Source: Bryobacterales bacterium (GTDB taxonomy: Bacteria > Acidobacteriota > Terriglobia > Bryobacterales > UBA6623). From it: DNA of 64,000 bases. Below are positions 45,075 to 53,197 of the stretch, one piece after another (the stretch's first letter is position 1; each line of letters opens with the position of its first letter). A program made the translations under genes and the position numbers. The stretch lies in the NCBI GenBank assembly GCA_026713545.1, contig JAPOOG010000045.1:1-64000 (forward strand). Reading direction: 5' to 3'. The notes below the pieces were generated by a model. It worked only from the letters and a program-made list of their open reading frames with translations. It searched no databases and had not been told where the DNA came from.

Positions 45075-45513
45075 AGCGTCTCGACTCGTCTGCTCTCGTC
45101 TGAATCCCTTCCGTAAACCGGAGTTATCAACGGATCGTGGCTCCGTGATGAAACAGGAAGGGCCGTGACGATGCTCAGTTGAACATCGCGATCAATCCGG
45201 CAATGTGGGCATCCCGGTCAGTACTGTGACTGCAAGTCCGAGTGCTGATGAAGAAGTCAAGAACCTCAGCGTTCCTGAAATCTGGAATCCGCCTGAGGCC
45301 TTGACAGGAGCACTGTTAGGGTTAACCTGCGTTTCTATCAGGTGGCGAGGTGGAGTGCGGGAGAGGATCGTCAGGACGAGGCGCAAGCCGCTCGGCGCAT
45401 GCAGTTGCACTTGAAAGTACATCGAGCACGCCGGGCAAGCGCAACGAAGTCATGTCGGTCGTATCGCGTGCTTCATATGTCATGTGGTGGGAAGTGCGGG
45501 TTAAGATATCTCC
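45075..45513. other. intergenic region containing repeat B copy 5
   Basis: No gene. Positions 45334-45503 hold repeat B. The remaining part shows nothing I recognise. Confidence 0.5.
45334..45503 (+). repeat. dispersed repeat family B, copy 5
   Basis: Begins tctatcaggtggcgaggtgg, then cgtcaggacgaggcgcaagc and gcaagcgcaacgaagtcatg, the last 20 bases being identical to copy 1. It ends about 10 bases before the VOC gene start. Confidence 0.75.
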
Positions 45514-45996
45514 ATGGCAGTAAAAGCAGTCCCGGATGGATACCACACCGTTACTCCTTACCTCATCGTCGACGGTGCAGCCGAGGCGCTGGAGTTCTAT
45601 AAGAATGCTTTTGGAGCAACAGAAAAGCTGAGGCTCGACATGCCGGACGGCAGCAAGATCGGGCATGCGGAAATCGTGATCGGTGACTCGACGGTCATGA
45701 TTGCAGACGAGTTCCCGGAGTTGGACGCCTTGGGGCCGAAGTCTCGGGGCGGCACGACGGTTTCACTGTGTGTCTACTTCGACAACGTCGACGAAAGTTT
45801 CGCTCGTGCAGTCGAGACAGGCGCGACGGTCGTAAGGCCGATCCAGAACCAGTTCTACGGGGATAGGTCAGGAACGTTGCTGGACCCATACGGCCATATG
45901 TGGACGATTGCGACCAATGTCGAGGACGTCCCTCCGGAGGAACTCGAGAGGCGCATGGCCGAGGCCATGCAGCAGGGCGATCCTGAGGGGGAATAG
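45514..45996 (+). CDS. VOC-superfamily (PhnB/glyoxalase-like) protein
   Basis: A 160-residue vicinal-oxygen-chelate fold protein of the PhnB type: YHTVTPYLIVDGAAEALEFYKNAFGA at the start, GHAEIVIGDSTVMIADEFPE in the middle, and the C-terminal DRSGTLLDPYGHMWTIAT with the metal-type ligands expected near the end. These proteins bind metals or bleomycin-like drugs, or are of unknown role. Cytoplasmic. The gene lies right behind repeat B copy 5. Confidence 0.9.
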   Translation: MAVKAVPDGYHTVTPYLIVDGAAEALEFYKNAFGATEKLRLDMPDGSKIGHAEIVIGDSTVMIADEFPELDALGPKSRGGTTVSLCVYFDNVDESFARAVETGATVVRPIQNQFYGDRSGTLLDPYGHMWTIATNVEDVPPEELERRMAEAMQQGDPEGE

Positions 45997-46843
45997 CTCG
46001 CGCTGGCAATTGCGCAGTCTGCTGCAATTCGCAGCTGACACCGCGACACCCTGCCTGATGTTGCCGATTGGGCGCGGGGAACGTGAAGGGCTCTCGCACG
46101 CATAGTGTCAGTGCGTTTCCCCCAACCGAAGGGCGCACAGCGGCTAACCAACCTTCGGGGACATTGAAGGGAAGGAAACGAGATCGATCTTGGTCAGCTC
46201 GAAAACATGAACGGCAATCGTGTCGATGATGACGAATAAGCTCAGCGACGCGAACGGTTCCTCTTTTTCGCAATCGGTCTTACAGCGCGTGGTGGAAGTC
46301 CCGTGATACGAAGGAAAAAGCGAGGCGGGCTTCTACGGAAGCTCTGCGCGAAGTGAGGAGAAAGGCGATCTGGGTCGATCTCCTCCTTGCGAAGAAAAAA
46401 GCCAACGACAAAGCCGACAGCCTTAGGCGGTCGCCTCCGTGGTCACGCAAGGCAGCGATCTCGGAACTGCCGTTGGAACAATAAAACGTCAGTCGCCCAA
46501 AGGGTTACACGCGGCTTCCGGCCTACGAAGAAAAACGAAGAGAGCACGGTGCCGCGCTCCTGGAGCGAACACATGTTACTCCCTCGGCCCCGCGGTGCGT
46601 AACGCCGCTCGTGTGATTTGCGCTACGGCTGTTAACCAGCCCCCCGCTGGAGTTCGGCGAGACCGCCGCAATATTGCCGCAGATCGGGGTCGGGGAGATC
46701 GAAGGAGGATGCAGCCCTCAAGCGATCCAGCGAGGGTCACTGCCGCCGATAAAAACTGCTACAAGGCGGATCAGGTGATGTTCAGGCACGGCGTAATTGG
46801 GGATGAACTTCTTGGTCCGCGTCTGGCTCTCTCGGAAGTGCCT
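45997..46843. other. long gene-free stretch (about 850 bases)
   Basis: No frame is convincing on either strand; there are many stops, no SD-start pairs and purine-rich segments (gaaggaaaaagcgaggcggg; gaagaaaaaagcc). 46591-46633 resembles 43763-43804, hinting at decayed repeat or mobile material. It is the second-longest gap in the window. Confidence 0.4.
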
Positions 46844-48301
46844 TCAACGGCTCCTGCCTTTGGACCGTAGATCGGCGAATGCCTTCTCCAGTCGCTCCGC
46901 CACCTCGGCGTGCTGAGCAATGACATTTGTGCGCTCCCCGATATCGGCAGACAAGTCAAAAAGCTGGTAGGGCTTTCCAAATGGCGCCCCAACAGGCTTC
47001 TCCCGGCCGCCCGACCCGTTGCCGAGCACGAGCTTCCACTTGCCCTCGCGGACCGCGAACATCCCCCTCGACGAATGGTGAATCACCGGTGCGCGGGGCG
47101 TCTTCTTCCGGCTGCCCTTGATCTGCTTCAGGAAGCTGAAGCTGTCTTCCGCCGCCTCATCCGGCAGGTTTTCTCCCAGGATCTCCGATACCGTACTGAA
47201 GAAATCCGTCAGGCAGATCGTGTCTGCGGTTTTCGAGCCCGGCTGGATCCTCCCCGGCCAGCGAGCAAAAAAAGGTACGTGATGCCCGGCTTCCCAGATA
47301 TCGGCCTTCGTGCCGCGGAAGACGTAGTTGGCCCGGTGGCGGTCGGAGCGGTAGGCCTGGATCGTCTCATCGTCCACGTGGTCTACGTTGTCGCTGCGAT
47401 CCAGTCTGTACATGAACGAGCCATTGTCGCTGGTATAGATCACGAGCGTGTTGTCTGCGGCCCCAGAATCGTCCAAGGATTTGAGAACGTCGCCGACCGT
47501 GGCGTCCACCTGGGCCACGAAGTCGCCGTACGGACCACCGGTCGTGCGGTCGCGGAAGCGCCGGTGGGGTAATACCGGCTTGTGTGGCGCTGTCAGCGCC
47601 AGGTAAAGGAAGAACGGCTGATTCACTGCCGCCTGCTGCTTGATGTAGCGGACGGCCTCGAAAGCGAGATCGTCGAGAACGTTCTCCATGATCAGGTCCG
47701 ATTGGCGCTCGCCGTGCCGTAGAAAAGCCGGGAACTTCTGAGCCGGTTGCGTTACCAGGGGGAATCTCTCGATCGCGCCGTCTCGGATGTAAATGTATGG
47801 CGGAAAGTCCAGTGATGCCGGAATGATGAAGGAATACTTGAATCCTCGCGTGTGCGGCCCGTCAGAAACGGGCTTCGAGAAGTCGAAGGAGCCGTCCGCG
47901 GTCTTGGCGAAACCTAGTCCCAGGTGCCACTTGCCGACCATCCCCGTGTGGTAGCCATGTCGCTGTAGGAACGACGCCACAGTCTGTCGTCCCGGCTCGA
48001 TCAGGGCCTCGCCATAGCCGTTGAGAACACCCCGTTTCAGCCGCGTGCGCCAGGCGTAGCGGCCCGTGAGGAGGCCGTAGCGTGTTGGGGTGCAGACGGC
48101 CGAGGGCGTATGGGCGTCGGTGAACGTGATCCCCTGAGTGGCAAGACGGTTCAGGTGGGGCGTCGGGATATGTGAGTCCGGATTCAACGCTTGCACATCG
48201 CCGTAGCCCATATCGTCCGCCAGGATGAAGACGATGTTCGGAGGCGCGCCGGGGAGGGGAAGCAGCGCGAGTGCCAAGATAACGGTGAGTCGGACCAGCA
48301 T
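46844..48301 (-). CDS. exported sulfatase
   Basis: A 485-residue formylglycine sulfatase with a Sec signal peptide (MLVRLTVILALALLPLPG). The activation site is SAVCTPTRYGLLTGR (Cys69); metal residues are in FILADDMGYGD and YTSDNGSF. The wording FRDRTTGGPYGDFVAQVDATVGDVL and RPVIHHSSRGMFAVREGKWKLV type blocks match arylsulfatase-A-like enzymes. Related but decayed fragments lie at 48370-48496 and 52981-53090, so a second copy once existed next to it. Substrate unknown. Confidence 0.93.
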   Translation of the reverse strand: MLVRLTVILALALLPLPGAPPNIVFILADDMGYGDVQALNPDSHIPTPHLNRLATQGITFTDAHTPSAVCTPTRYGLLTGRYAWRTRLKRGVLNGYGEALIEPGRQTVASFLQRHGYHTGMVGKWHLGLGFAKTADGSFDFSKPVSDGPHTRGFKYSFIIPASLDFPPYIYIRDGAIERFPLVTQPAQKFPAFLRHGERQSDLIMENVLDDLAFEAVRYIKQQAAVNQPFFLYLALTAPHKPVLPHRRFRDRTTGGPYGDFVAQVDATVGDVLKSLDDSGAADNTLVIYTSDNGSFMYRLDRSDNVDHVDDETIQAYRSDRHRANYVFRGTKADIWEAGHHVPFFARWPGRIQPGSKTADTICLTDFFSTVSEILGENLPDEAAEDSFSFLKQIKGSRKKTPRAPVIHHSSRGMFAVREGKWKLVLGNGSGGREKPVGAPFGKPYQLFDLSADIGERTNVIAQHAEVAERLEKAFADLRSKGRSR

Positions 48302-48369
48302 GGCCCACCATTATGGAGGATCGGCGCCCCACAGTCTTTTCCTAGGTACCCGATTCCTTACCGATCACA

Positions 48370-48443
48370 CGCTTTCACTTGCCCTTGCAAATCGTGAACA
48401 TCCCGCTGGAAGAATGGTGAATCACCGGGGCGCGGGCGTCTTC
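48370..48443 (-). pseudogene. sulfatase gene remnant, C-terminal piece
   Basis: Read on the minus strand it gives VIHHSSSGMFTICKGK then a stop, against VIHHSSRGMFAVREGKWKLV of the intact sulfatase (47033-47106); nucleotide identity is about 80% over 74 bases. A frameshift and a stop destroy the frame. It is followed at once by a piece in the opposite orientation. Confidence 0.7.
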
Positions 48444-48458
48444 GGCTTGCCGCCCGTG

Positions 48459-48496
48459 GTTTGCCAGACGGATTTCTTCGGTACGGTATCGGAGAC
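48459..48496 (+). pseudogene. sulfatase gene remnant, inverted piece
   Basis: Plus-strand reading VCQTDFFGTVSET matches ICLTDFFSTVSEI of the intact sulfatase, whose gene lies on the minus strand; so this ~38-base piece is inverted relative to both the intact gene and its neighbour remnant. It is in frame with, but upstream of, the deacetylase start. Confidence 0.6.
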
Positions 48497-48605
48497 AGTA
48501 TCAAGGGTTGCTTCGTCAATGGAGAAGGTCTTCGAGGGCATGGAGAAGCTGGTTCTTCCTGGTTCAAGTCAACAGCACGTTTCCGCGAGTACACTGGAGG
48601 CGGCG

Positions 48606-49460
48606 ATGGGATGGAAGCATAGCTTGGCCGTCGCATTGCTGGTTGCTGCTGTTTGCGCCTGCAACGCACCATCGGAATCCGGACTGGCCCCCATTCCGGA
48701 CGGCCTTGTCGTATTGACGTTTGACGATGGCAACAAGTCGGATATTTCGTTTGTCGCTCCCAAACTGGTGGAATACGGTTTCGGAGCGTCCTTCTATATC
48801 ACCGAAGGTCTCGGGTACGAAGATGACCCGAATAAGGAGCGCTACGTCTCGTGGCAAGACGTCCGTCAACTGTATGAACTCGGGTTCGAAGTCGGTAACC
48901 ATACTGGCTCCCATCCCGACATGACCAAGCTCTCCAAAGATGAGATCCGCTCTAATCTCGAACTCATCGAGCAGCGTTGCGAGCAGTACGGCATTCCCAG
49001 ACCTGTTACCTTCGTGTATCCAGGATGGCGTCACAGCTTACCCGTGGTCGAAGTTCTCGCCGAAAGACAATACATTTTTGCGCGCCGAGGAGTGGGTCCC
49101 GAGTACCCTGACGCCGGCAGCGGGGCTCGCGGGCTCCCGTATGACCCTGCTCAGGATCATCCCTTCCTGATTCCGACGACCGGCTACGCAGGTCCTGAAT
49201 GGGGGTTCGAGGACCTCGTATGGGCAGTGGATCAAGCAAAAGACGGCAAGATTGCCGTGCTGACGTTCCACGGAGCCCCTGCGATCGAGCACCCTTGGGT
49301 TCACACCGACCCTGAAGACTTCATTCGTTACATGGATTACCTGAAGGAGCAGGGCTGCACGGTGATCGCTATGCGGGATCTGCTGCGATATGTCGATCCG
49401 AATGTTGGTCCGGACGATCCTTACGCGCCGATACGCAACAGACTCGCCAAAGCAGAGTAG
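48606..49460 (+). CDS. exported polysaccharide deacetylase
   Basis: A 284-residue NodB-homology protein of the CE4 type. Signal peptide HSLAVALLVAAVCACNAP, possibly a lipoprotein. Motif 1 is LTFDDG (catalytic Asp, first metal Asp), motif 2 NHTGSHPDM (metal His pair), motif 3 FVYPGWRHS in place of the usual RPPYG, and a C-terminal LTFHG with the last His. Such enzymes remove N- or O-acetyl groups from chitin, peptidoglycan or other glycans. TGGAGG precedes ATG 48606; the open frame upstream consists of sulfatase debris. Confidence 0.9.
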   Translation: MGWKHSLAVALLVAAVCACNAPSESGLAPIPDGLVVLTFDDGNKSDISFVAPKLVEYGFGASFYITEGLGYEDDPNKERYVSWQDVRQLYELGFEVGNHTGSHPDMTKLSKDEIRSNLELIEQRCEQYGIPRPVTFVYPGWRHSLPVVEVLAERQYIFARRGVGPEYPDAGSGARGLPYDPAQDHPFLIPTTGYAGPEWGFEDLVWAVDQAKDGKIAVLTFHGAPAIEHPWVHTDPEDFIRYMDYLKEQGCTVIAMRDLLRYVDPNVGPDDPYAPIRNRLAKAE

Positions 49461-50515
49461 AAGCTGAAGTTTGGATCGGAGGTGCAGGCCACGAAGGCCG
49501 GTAACACTCCCTTGGTTGCCCTCGATACATTCCCGGACACCGCTCGCAGTTGGGCTACAGGGCCAGTCAAAAGGAAGAATGGAATCACCTCTGCCGGCTA
49601 CCTTCTGACGTGCCCACCGACATCCTTAACGGCGTTCCCGGGACGATTTCAAATCCCGACGTGCTCCTAAAAACAACACTGCTGGAGCTTGCTCGGCGGA
49701 TCGCAATGAAGAGTTAGGGACTCGCTGGAGCGCGCGCAGGCACGGCTCACCGAGTGCAATCACCCGGCAAGGGCTGGCGAGGCTCAGTCTGAGACCGACA
49801 AGCAGGACAACTGATCGTCGCGTCAACTGACTAAAATTGAACCTTGGCCAGGGACAAAAAACTAGCCACACCCTCGCAACCAGTTGAACAGACGCGACCC
49901 TTCGCGTCGCGACGAAGCACGAGACAGATCGACTACGCTGCGTTCGGCGGTTCTATTGGGTTCAATTTCGTCCGTTGCCCTGGTGAACCAGGGAGAATGT
50001 CCCTTGTTGCCTCGAGGTACTGAAGCCCTTCAGTCTTTTTTTTCTGCCCCGGCCGGCATAGCATGAGAATATCGAGGCGGGATTCTTGGCCGTGCGGAAT
50101 AAGCGGAGAAAAAATCAAGAAGGTGGTATCACGCCAATGCGTCTCCAACCAGGGCTGCACCGGCAACTCCGGCCGGCGGCATGAGCCGCGAGCCGCCCGC
50201 GTCGGCAACACGGCCTTTAAGGTTTTTCCCGAATCACGAGTCATGAAACACGAATCGCGAATCAAGGACTTTACGGCCGTCTTGGTCGCCGGAGGTGCGA
50301 AAGGGCCGCCAAACCAAAAACCGCCGCCCCGACCGCTGTGCTTGCCCACAAGTCACTGCTTGTCTGCGCTCGTTTGCGCGGCAAGGAGCGGCAAGGATCG
50401 GCAATCGTTCCGGTTTTATGGAAGACGGGGCGACAAATAGTTGGAAATGTTCTTGACAGTCCCAGGTAACGGCTTCAAACGGTGTACCCGCTTACCGATC
50501 TTGGATTGACCCCAT
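49461..50515. other. longest gene-free stretch, upstream of cobT
   Basis: About 1055 bases. An open frame without start (about 49505-49717, ending LLELARRIAMKS) may be a gene end fragment. It also holds a hairpin at 49889-49906 (gacgcga/tcgcgtc), the terminator-like stem at 50019, a run of the near-repeated 8-mer around 50228-50262 (gaatcacgagtcatgaaacacgaatcgcgaatc), and TTGACA at about 50453 lacking a good -10. I found no cobalamin riboswitch here. Confidence 0.4.
50019..50043 (+). terminator. intrinsic terminator-like stem with T-tract
   Basis: actgaag cc cttcagt is a 7-base-pair stem with a minimal loop, followed by C and eight T. It looks like a Rho-independent terminator on the plus strand but lies 560 bases after the deacetylase stop, so it may end a decayed transcription unit or a small RNA. 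Confidence 0.45.
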
Positions 50516-51604
50516 ATGGAACAGATCACTCTTGACAAAGCCATAAAGGAGATTGGTCCTCTAGATGGTGCGGCCGTGCGCCGTGCCGAGGCCAGACAAA
50601 GCAGTCTCACCAAACCTCCAGGCAGCCTGGGACGGCTTGAAGACGTTTCGGTTCAACTGGCCGGCATCTTCGCCACAGAGAAGCCTCAGATCCGCGGCAA
50701 GGTAGTCATCGTTGCGGCGGCGGACCACGGCGTCGTGGCTCAGGGGGTTACAGGCTATCCCCAAGAGGTCACCACACAGATGGTGCGAAACTTCCTGCGG
50801 GGCAGCGCGGCGGTTAGTGTCATGTCAAGTCTGCTCGGCGTTCGACAGATCATTGTTGATGCCGGGATAGCAAACCATATCCAACACCACCCTGACCTCC
50901 GCACTACGTGCGCTGGACGAGGTACGTGCGACATCACTCGAGGGCCGGCCATGTCCGCTCAGCAGGCGGAGCTTTGTGTTACGGCTGGCGTGAACCTTGC
51001 GCTTGAAGCTGCCGGGTCCGGTGCGGACCTGATCGCCACTGGTGACATGGGCATCGGCAATACCACTCCTGCAAGCGCAATCACAGCCGCCATTACCGGC
51101 AGATCCCCAGAGGAAACGACGGGACGGGGGACAGGCCGTACGCCCGATCAATTGGAGAGAAAGATTGAGGTGGTGCGGAGGGCGCTGGAAGTCAACCGGC
51201 CGGACCGCCATGACCCTCTGAACCTGTTGGAGAAAGTGGGAGGGTTCGAGATCGGTGTGCTGGCCGGCGTCGTATTGGGAGGGGCCATGATGCGGCGCGC
51301 CGTGGTTTTGGACGGTTTCATCTCCGGAGCGGCCGCGCTTCTGGCCCAACTACTGTGTCCTGCCGCGCGAGATTACATGATTGCCTCTCACAGATCGGAG
51401 GAGCGGGGACACCAAGCGGTCCTGTCGCACCTGAAGCTGTTCCCGCTTCTGGATCTGGGGATGCGTCTGGGCGAGGGAACCGGCGCCGTACTGGCGATGC
51501 CCATCATCGAAGCGGCTGCGGCATGTCTTGCCAGAATGGCCACATTTGATGAGGCGGGCGTCACGGACCGCGACAGGAAAACTCGGCCGGAGGAGGGCCA
51601 ATAG
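50516..51604 (+). CDS. cobT: nicotinate-nucleotide--dimethylbenzimidazole phosphoribosyltransferase
   Basis: A 362-residue enzyme that makes alpha-ribazole phosphate from a benzimidazole base and nicotinate mononucleotide, for the lower ligand of cobalamin. Signature KPPGSLG at residues 33-39, DHGVVAQGVTGYP, TGDMGIGNTTPAS, and the catalytic Glu in LGEGTGAV (about residue 320). Length is standard. cobS begins 2 bases after its stop. With cobS and cobU it forms a three-gene lower-ligand operon flanked by sulfatase debris. Confidence 0.97.
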   Translation: MEQITLDKAIKEIGPLDGAAVRRAEARQSSLTKPPGSLGRLEDVSVQLAGIFATEKPQIRGKVVIVAAADHGVVAQGVTGYPQEVTTQMVRNFLRGSAAVSVMSSLLGVRQIIVDAGIANHIQHHPDLRTTCAGRGTCDITRGPAMSAQQAELCVTAGVNLALEAAGSGADLIATGDMGIGNTTPASAITAAITGRSPEETTGRGTGRTPDQLERKIEVVRRALEVNRPDRHDPLNLLEKVGGFEIGVLAGVVLGGAMMRRAVVLDGFISGAAALLAQLLCPAARDYMIASHRSEERGHQAVLSHLKLFPLLDLGMRLGEGTGAVLAMPIIEAAAACLARMATFDEAGVTDRDRKTRPEEGQ

Positions 51605-51606
51605 CC

Positions 51607-52359
51607 ATGAACGGCCTACGGTCCGCCATTGGTTTTCTGACGATTCTCCCCATTGCGCCGAGGGGCTCAGCGGAAAATTTCGCCGCGGCCCGCACTTGGT
51701 TTCCACTAGTGGGACTCTTGCTTGGAGCGATACTGGCGGGGGCAGACCTGCTGATGAATGGGCCTTTCCCGCTTCTTTTGGCCAGTGCCCTTCTGACGGT
51801 TGCTCTTGCGTTGATGACCCGGGCCTTGCATCTGGACGGCTTCATGGATACCTGCGACGCGCTGTTTGGAGGTTTCGAGCGCGAGCGGCGACTGGAGATA
51901 CTCAGAGACCCTCATGTGGGAGCATTTGCCGTGGTGGGAGTCATCAGTCTGTTGCTCATCAAGTTTACGGCTATCGCCGCACTGCCCCAGGTGAACAGGA
52001 CGGCAATTTTGATGCTCTTTCCCTGTCTGTCTCGCTGGGGGATGCTGCTGGTGATGGAACTGTTTCCCTACGTCAGAAGCAAAGGTCTGGGCACGATGTT
52101 TCTGGGGGCACGAGGCAAGTGGCCTTTGATCGGAGGGCTTGGCATTACTCTATCGGCCGCCATTATGCTCGCTGGAATACCGGGAGTCGTTCTTTTCGTC
52201 ATGGCCAGTTTCATCGCCTGGGCTGTCGGGTCGTGGGCCGCCAGGTTGCTGGGCGGTCTCACGGGAGACATCTATGGAGCCGTCAACGAGGTCTCTGAAG
52301 CATCCGTGCTTATTCTCGTCGCGGTCCTGTCCGCCGGCTCATCGATATGTCAGGGTTGA
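51607..52359 (+). CDS. cobS: adenosylcobinamide-GDP ribazoletransferase (cobalamin synthase)
   Basis: A 250-residue integral membrane enzyme that joins adenosylcobinamide-GDP and alpha-ribazole (or its phosphate). The N-terminal MNGLRSAIGFLTILPI, the metal motif DGFMDTCDALFGG with the catalytic Asp residues, and RDPHVGAFAVVG are typical; six to seven helices follow. Two bases after cobT; cobU starts 4 bases after its stop. Confidence 0.96.
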   Translation: MNGLRSAIGFLTILPIAPRGSAENFAAARTWFPLVGLLLGAILAGADLLMNGPFPLLLASALLTVALALMTRALHLDGFMDTCDALFGGFERERRLEILRDPHVGAFAVVGVISLLLIKFTAIAALPQVNRTAILMLFPCLSRWGMLLVMELFPYVRSKGLGTMFLGARGKWPLIGGLGITLSAAIMLAGIPGVVLFVMASFIAWAVGSWAARLLGGLTGDIYGAVNEVSEASVLILVAVLSAGSSICQG

Positions 52360-52363
52360 AACC

Positions 52364-52963
52364 TTGAAAAAGGAACTCATTCTCATCCTCGGTGGCGCAC
52401 GTTCGGGCAAGAGCGCCTTTGCCGAAAGACTTGCCCGTCAGGGTAGGCGCGTGCTGTTCGTCGCCACAGCGGAGGCACGTGACGAAGACATGAAACGCCG
52501 TATAGCCTTCCATCGTGAGCGGCGTCCTTCGGCCTGGGACACTCTGGAGGAACCTGTGGATCTGGTTGCGGCGCTTCGCCCCGTCCTGGATCGCTATGAC
52601 ACGTTTCTGCTGGACTGCCTCACCCTCTGGGTCAGCAACCTGCTGCTCAGCAAGCAGAACAACACGAACGCGAGCACTGAAATTCTGGACTCTACCGGAC
52701 GATTGATGGATCTTATCGAAGAGACGGAGGCAACCTGGATACTTGTCAGCAACGAAGTAGGCTTGGGCATCGTGCCGCCTTCAGTGCTGGGTCGCGCCTA
52801 CCGTGACACTCTGGGACAAGTGAATCAAGCCGCGGCATCCCGCGCAAACAGAGTCTGTCTCATGACAGCAGGGCTGACCCTGGAATTGAAGTCCTTGGGT
52901 GCTCGTCCTTACACCGAATGGGACTTCGACCCGTTATCGGTTGATACGGAAGCCGGTCAATGA
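52364..52963 (+). CDS. cobU: adenosylcobinamide kinase / adenosylcobinamide-phosphate guanylyltransferase
   Basis: A 199-residue bifunctional enzyme (CobU/CobP) that phosphorylates adenosylcobinamide and transfers GMP to it. Walker A GGARSGKS at residues 10-17, the guanylylated His in RIAFHRERRP (His50), LLDCLTLWVSNLL, and NEVGLGIVP match fully. Start TTG 52364 follows AGGG; the frame is open further upstream but overlaps cobS. Kinase activity on cobinamide is the hallmark of corrinoid salvage. A sulfatase remnant begins 17 bases after its stop. Confidence 0.95.
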   Translation: MKKELILILGGARSGKSAFAERLARQGRRVLFVATAEARDEDMKRRIAFHRERRPSAWDTLEEPVDLVAALRPVLDRYDTFLLDCLTLWVSNLLLSKQNNTNASTEILDSTGRLMDLIEETEATWILVSNEVGLGIVPPSVLGRAYRDTLGQVNQAAASRANRVCLMTAGLTLELKSLGARPYTEWDFDPLSVDTEAGQ

Positions 52964-52980
52964 GTAAAACGACCTTATTC

Positions 52981-53090
52981 AGACACGTGTGCCATGGGTA
53001 GTGGTCCCTGAGCAGGCCGTAGCGAGTTGTGTGTAGACGGCCGAAGGCATATGGGCGTCGGTGAACGTAATCTCATGGGCGGCCTGGCCG
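52981..53090 (-). pseudogene. sulfatase gene remnant, N-terminal piece
   Basis: Minus-strand reading gives HEITFTDAHMPSAVYTQL, against QGITFTDAHTPSAVCTPTR of the intact sulfatase; about 75% nucleotide identity to 48045-48160. The formylglycine Cys is replaced by Tyr and the frame is broken right after. The orientation matches the C-terminal remnant at 48370 and would allow one ancestral gene split by the deacetylase-cob segment. Confidence 0.7.
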
Positions 53091-53162
53091 AGATACCGGG
53101 ATCGTTCACGGACGCCGAGCGGCCCCAAACCAGGGGATTCCGGTGTCCCGAAAATGTTGAGA

Positions 53163-53168
53163 TAGAAT
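53163..53168 (+). promoter_or_regulatory. -10 box for the class III aminotransferase gene
   Basis: TAGAAT 29 bases before the ATG at 53198; no convincing -35. It overlaps the edge of the sulfatase debris. Confidence 0.4.
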
Positions 53169-53197
53169 GAACGTTTTTTCTCCCTCGTGAGGTAGCC

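Noticed and set aside
45695-46273. 192-codon minus-strand frame
   Set aside because: Mostly the complement of the VOC gene; the remainder has no protein character.
49630-49665. tRNA-like gatttcaaatcccgac segment
   Set aside because: No acceptor, D-arm or anticodon arm could be placed around it.
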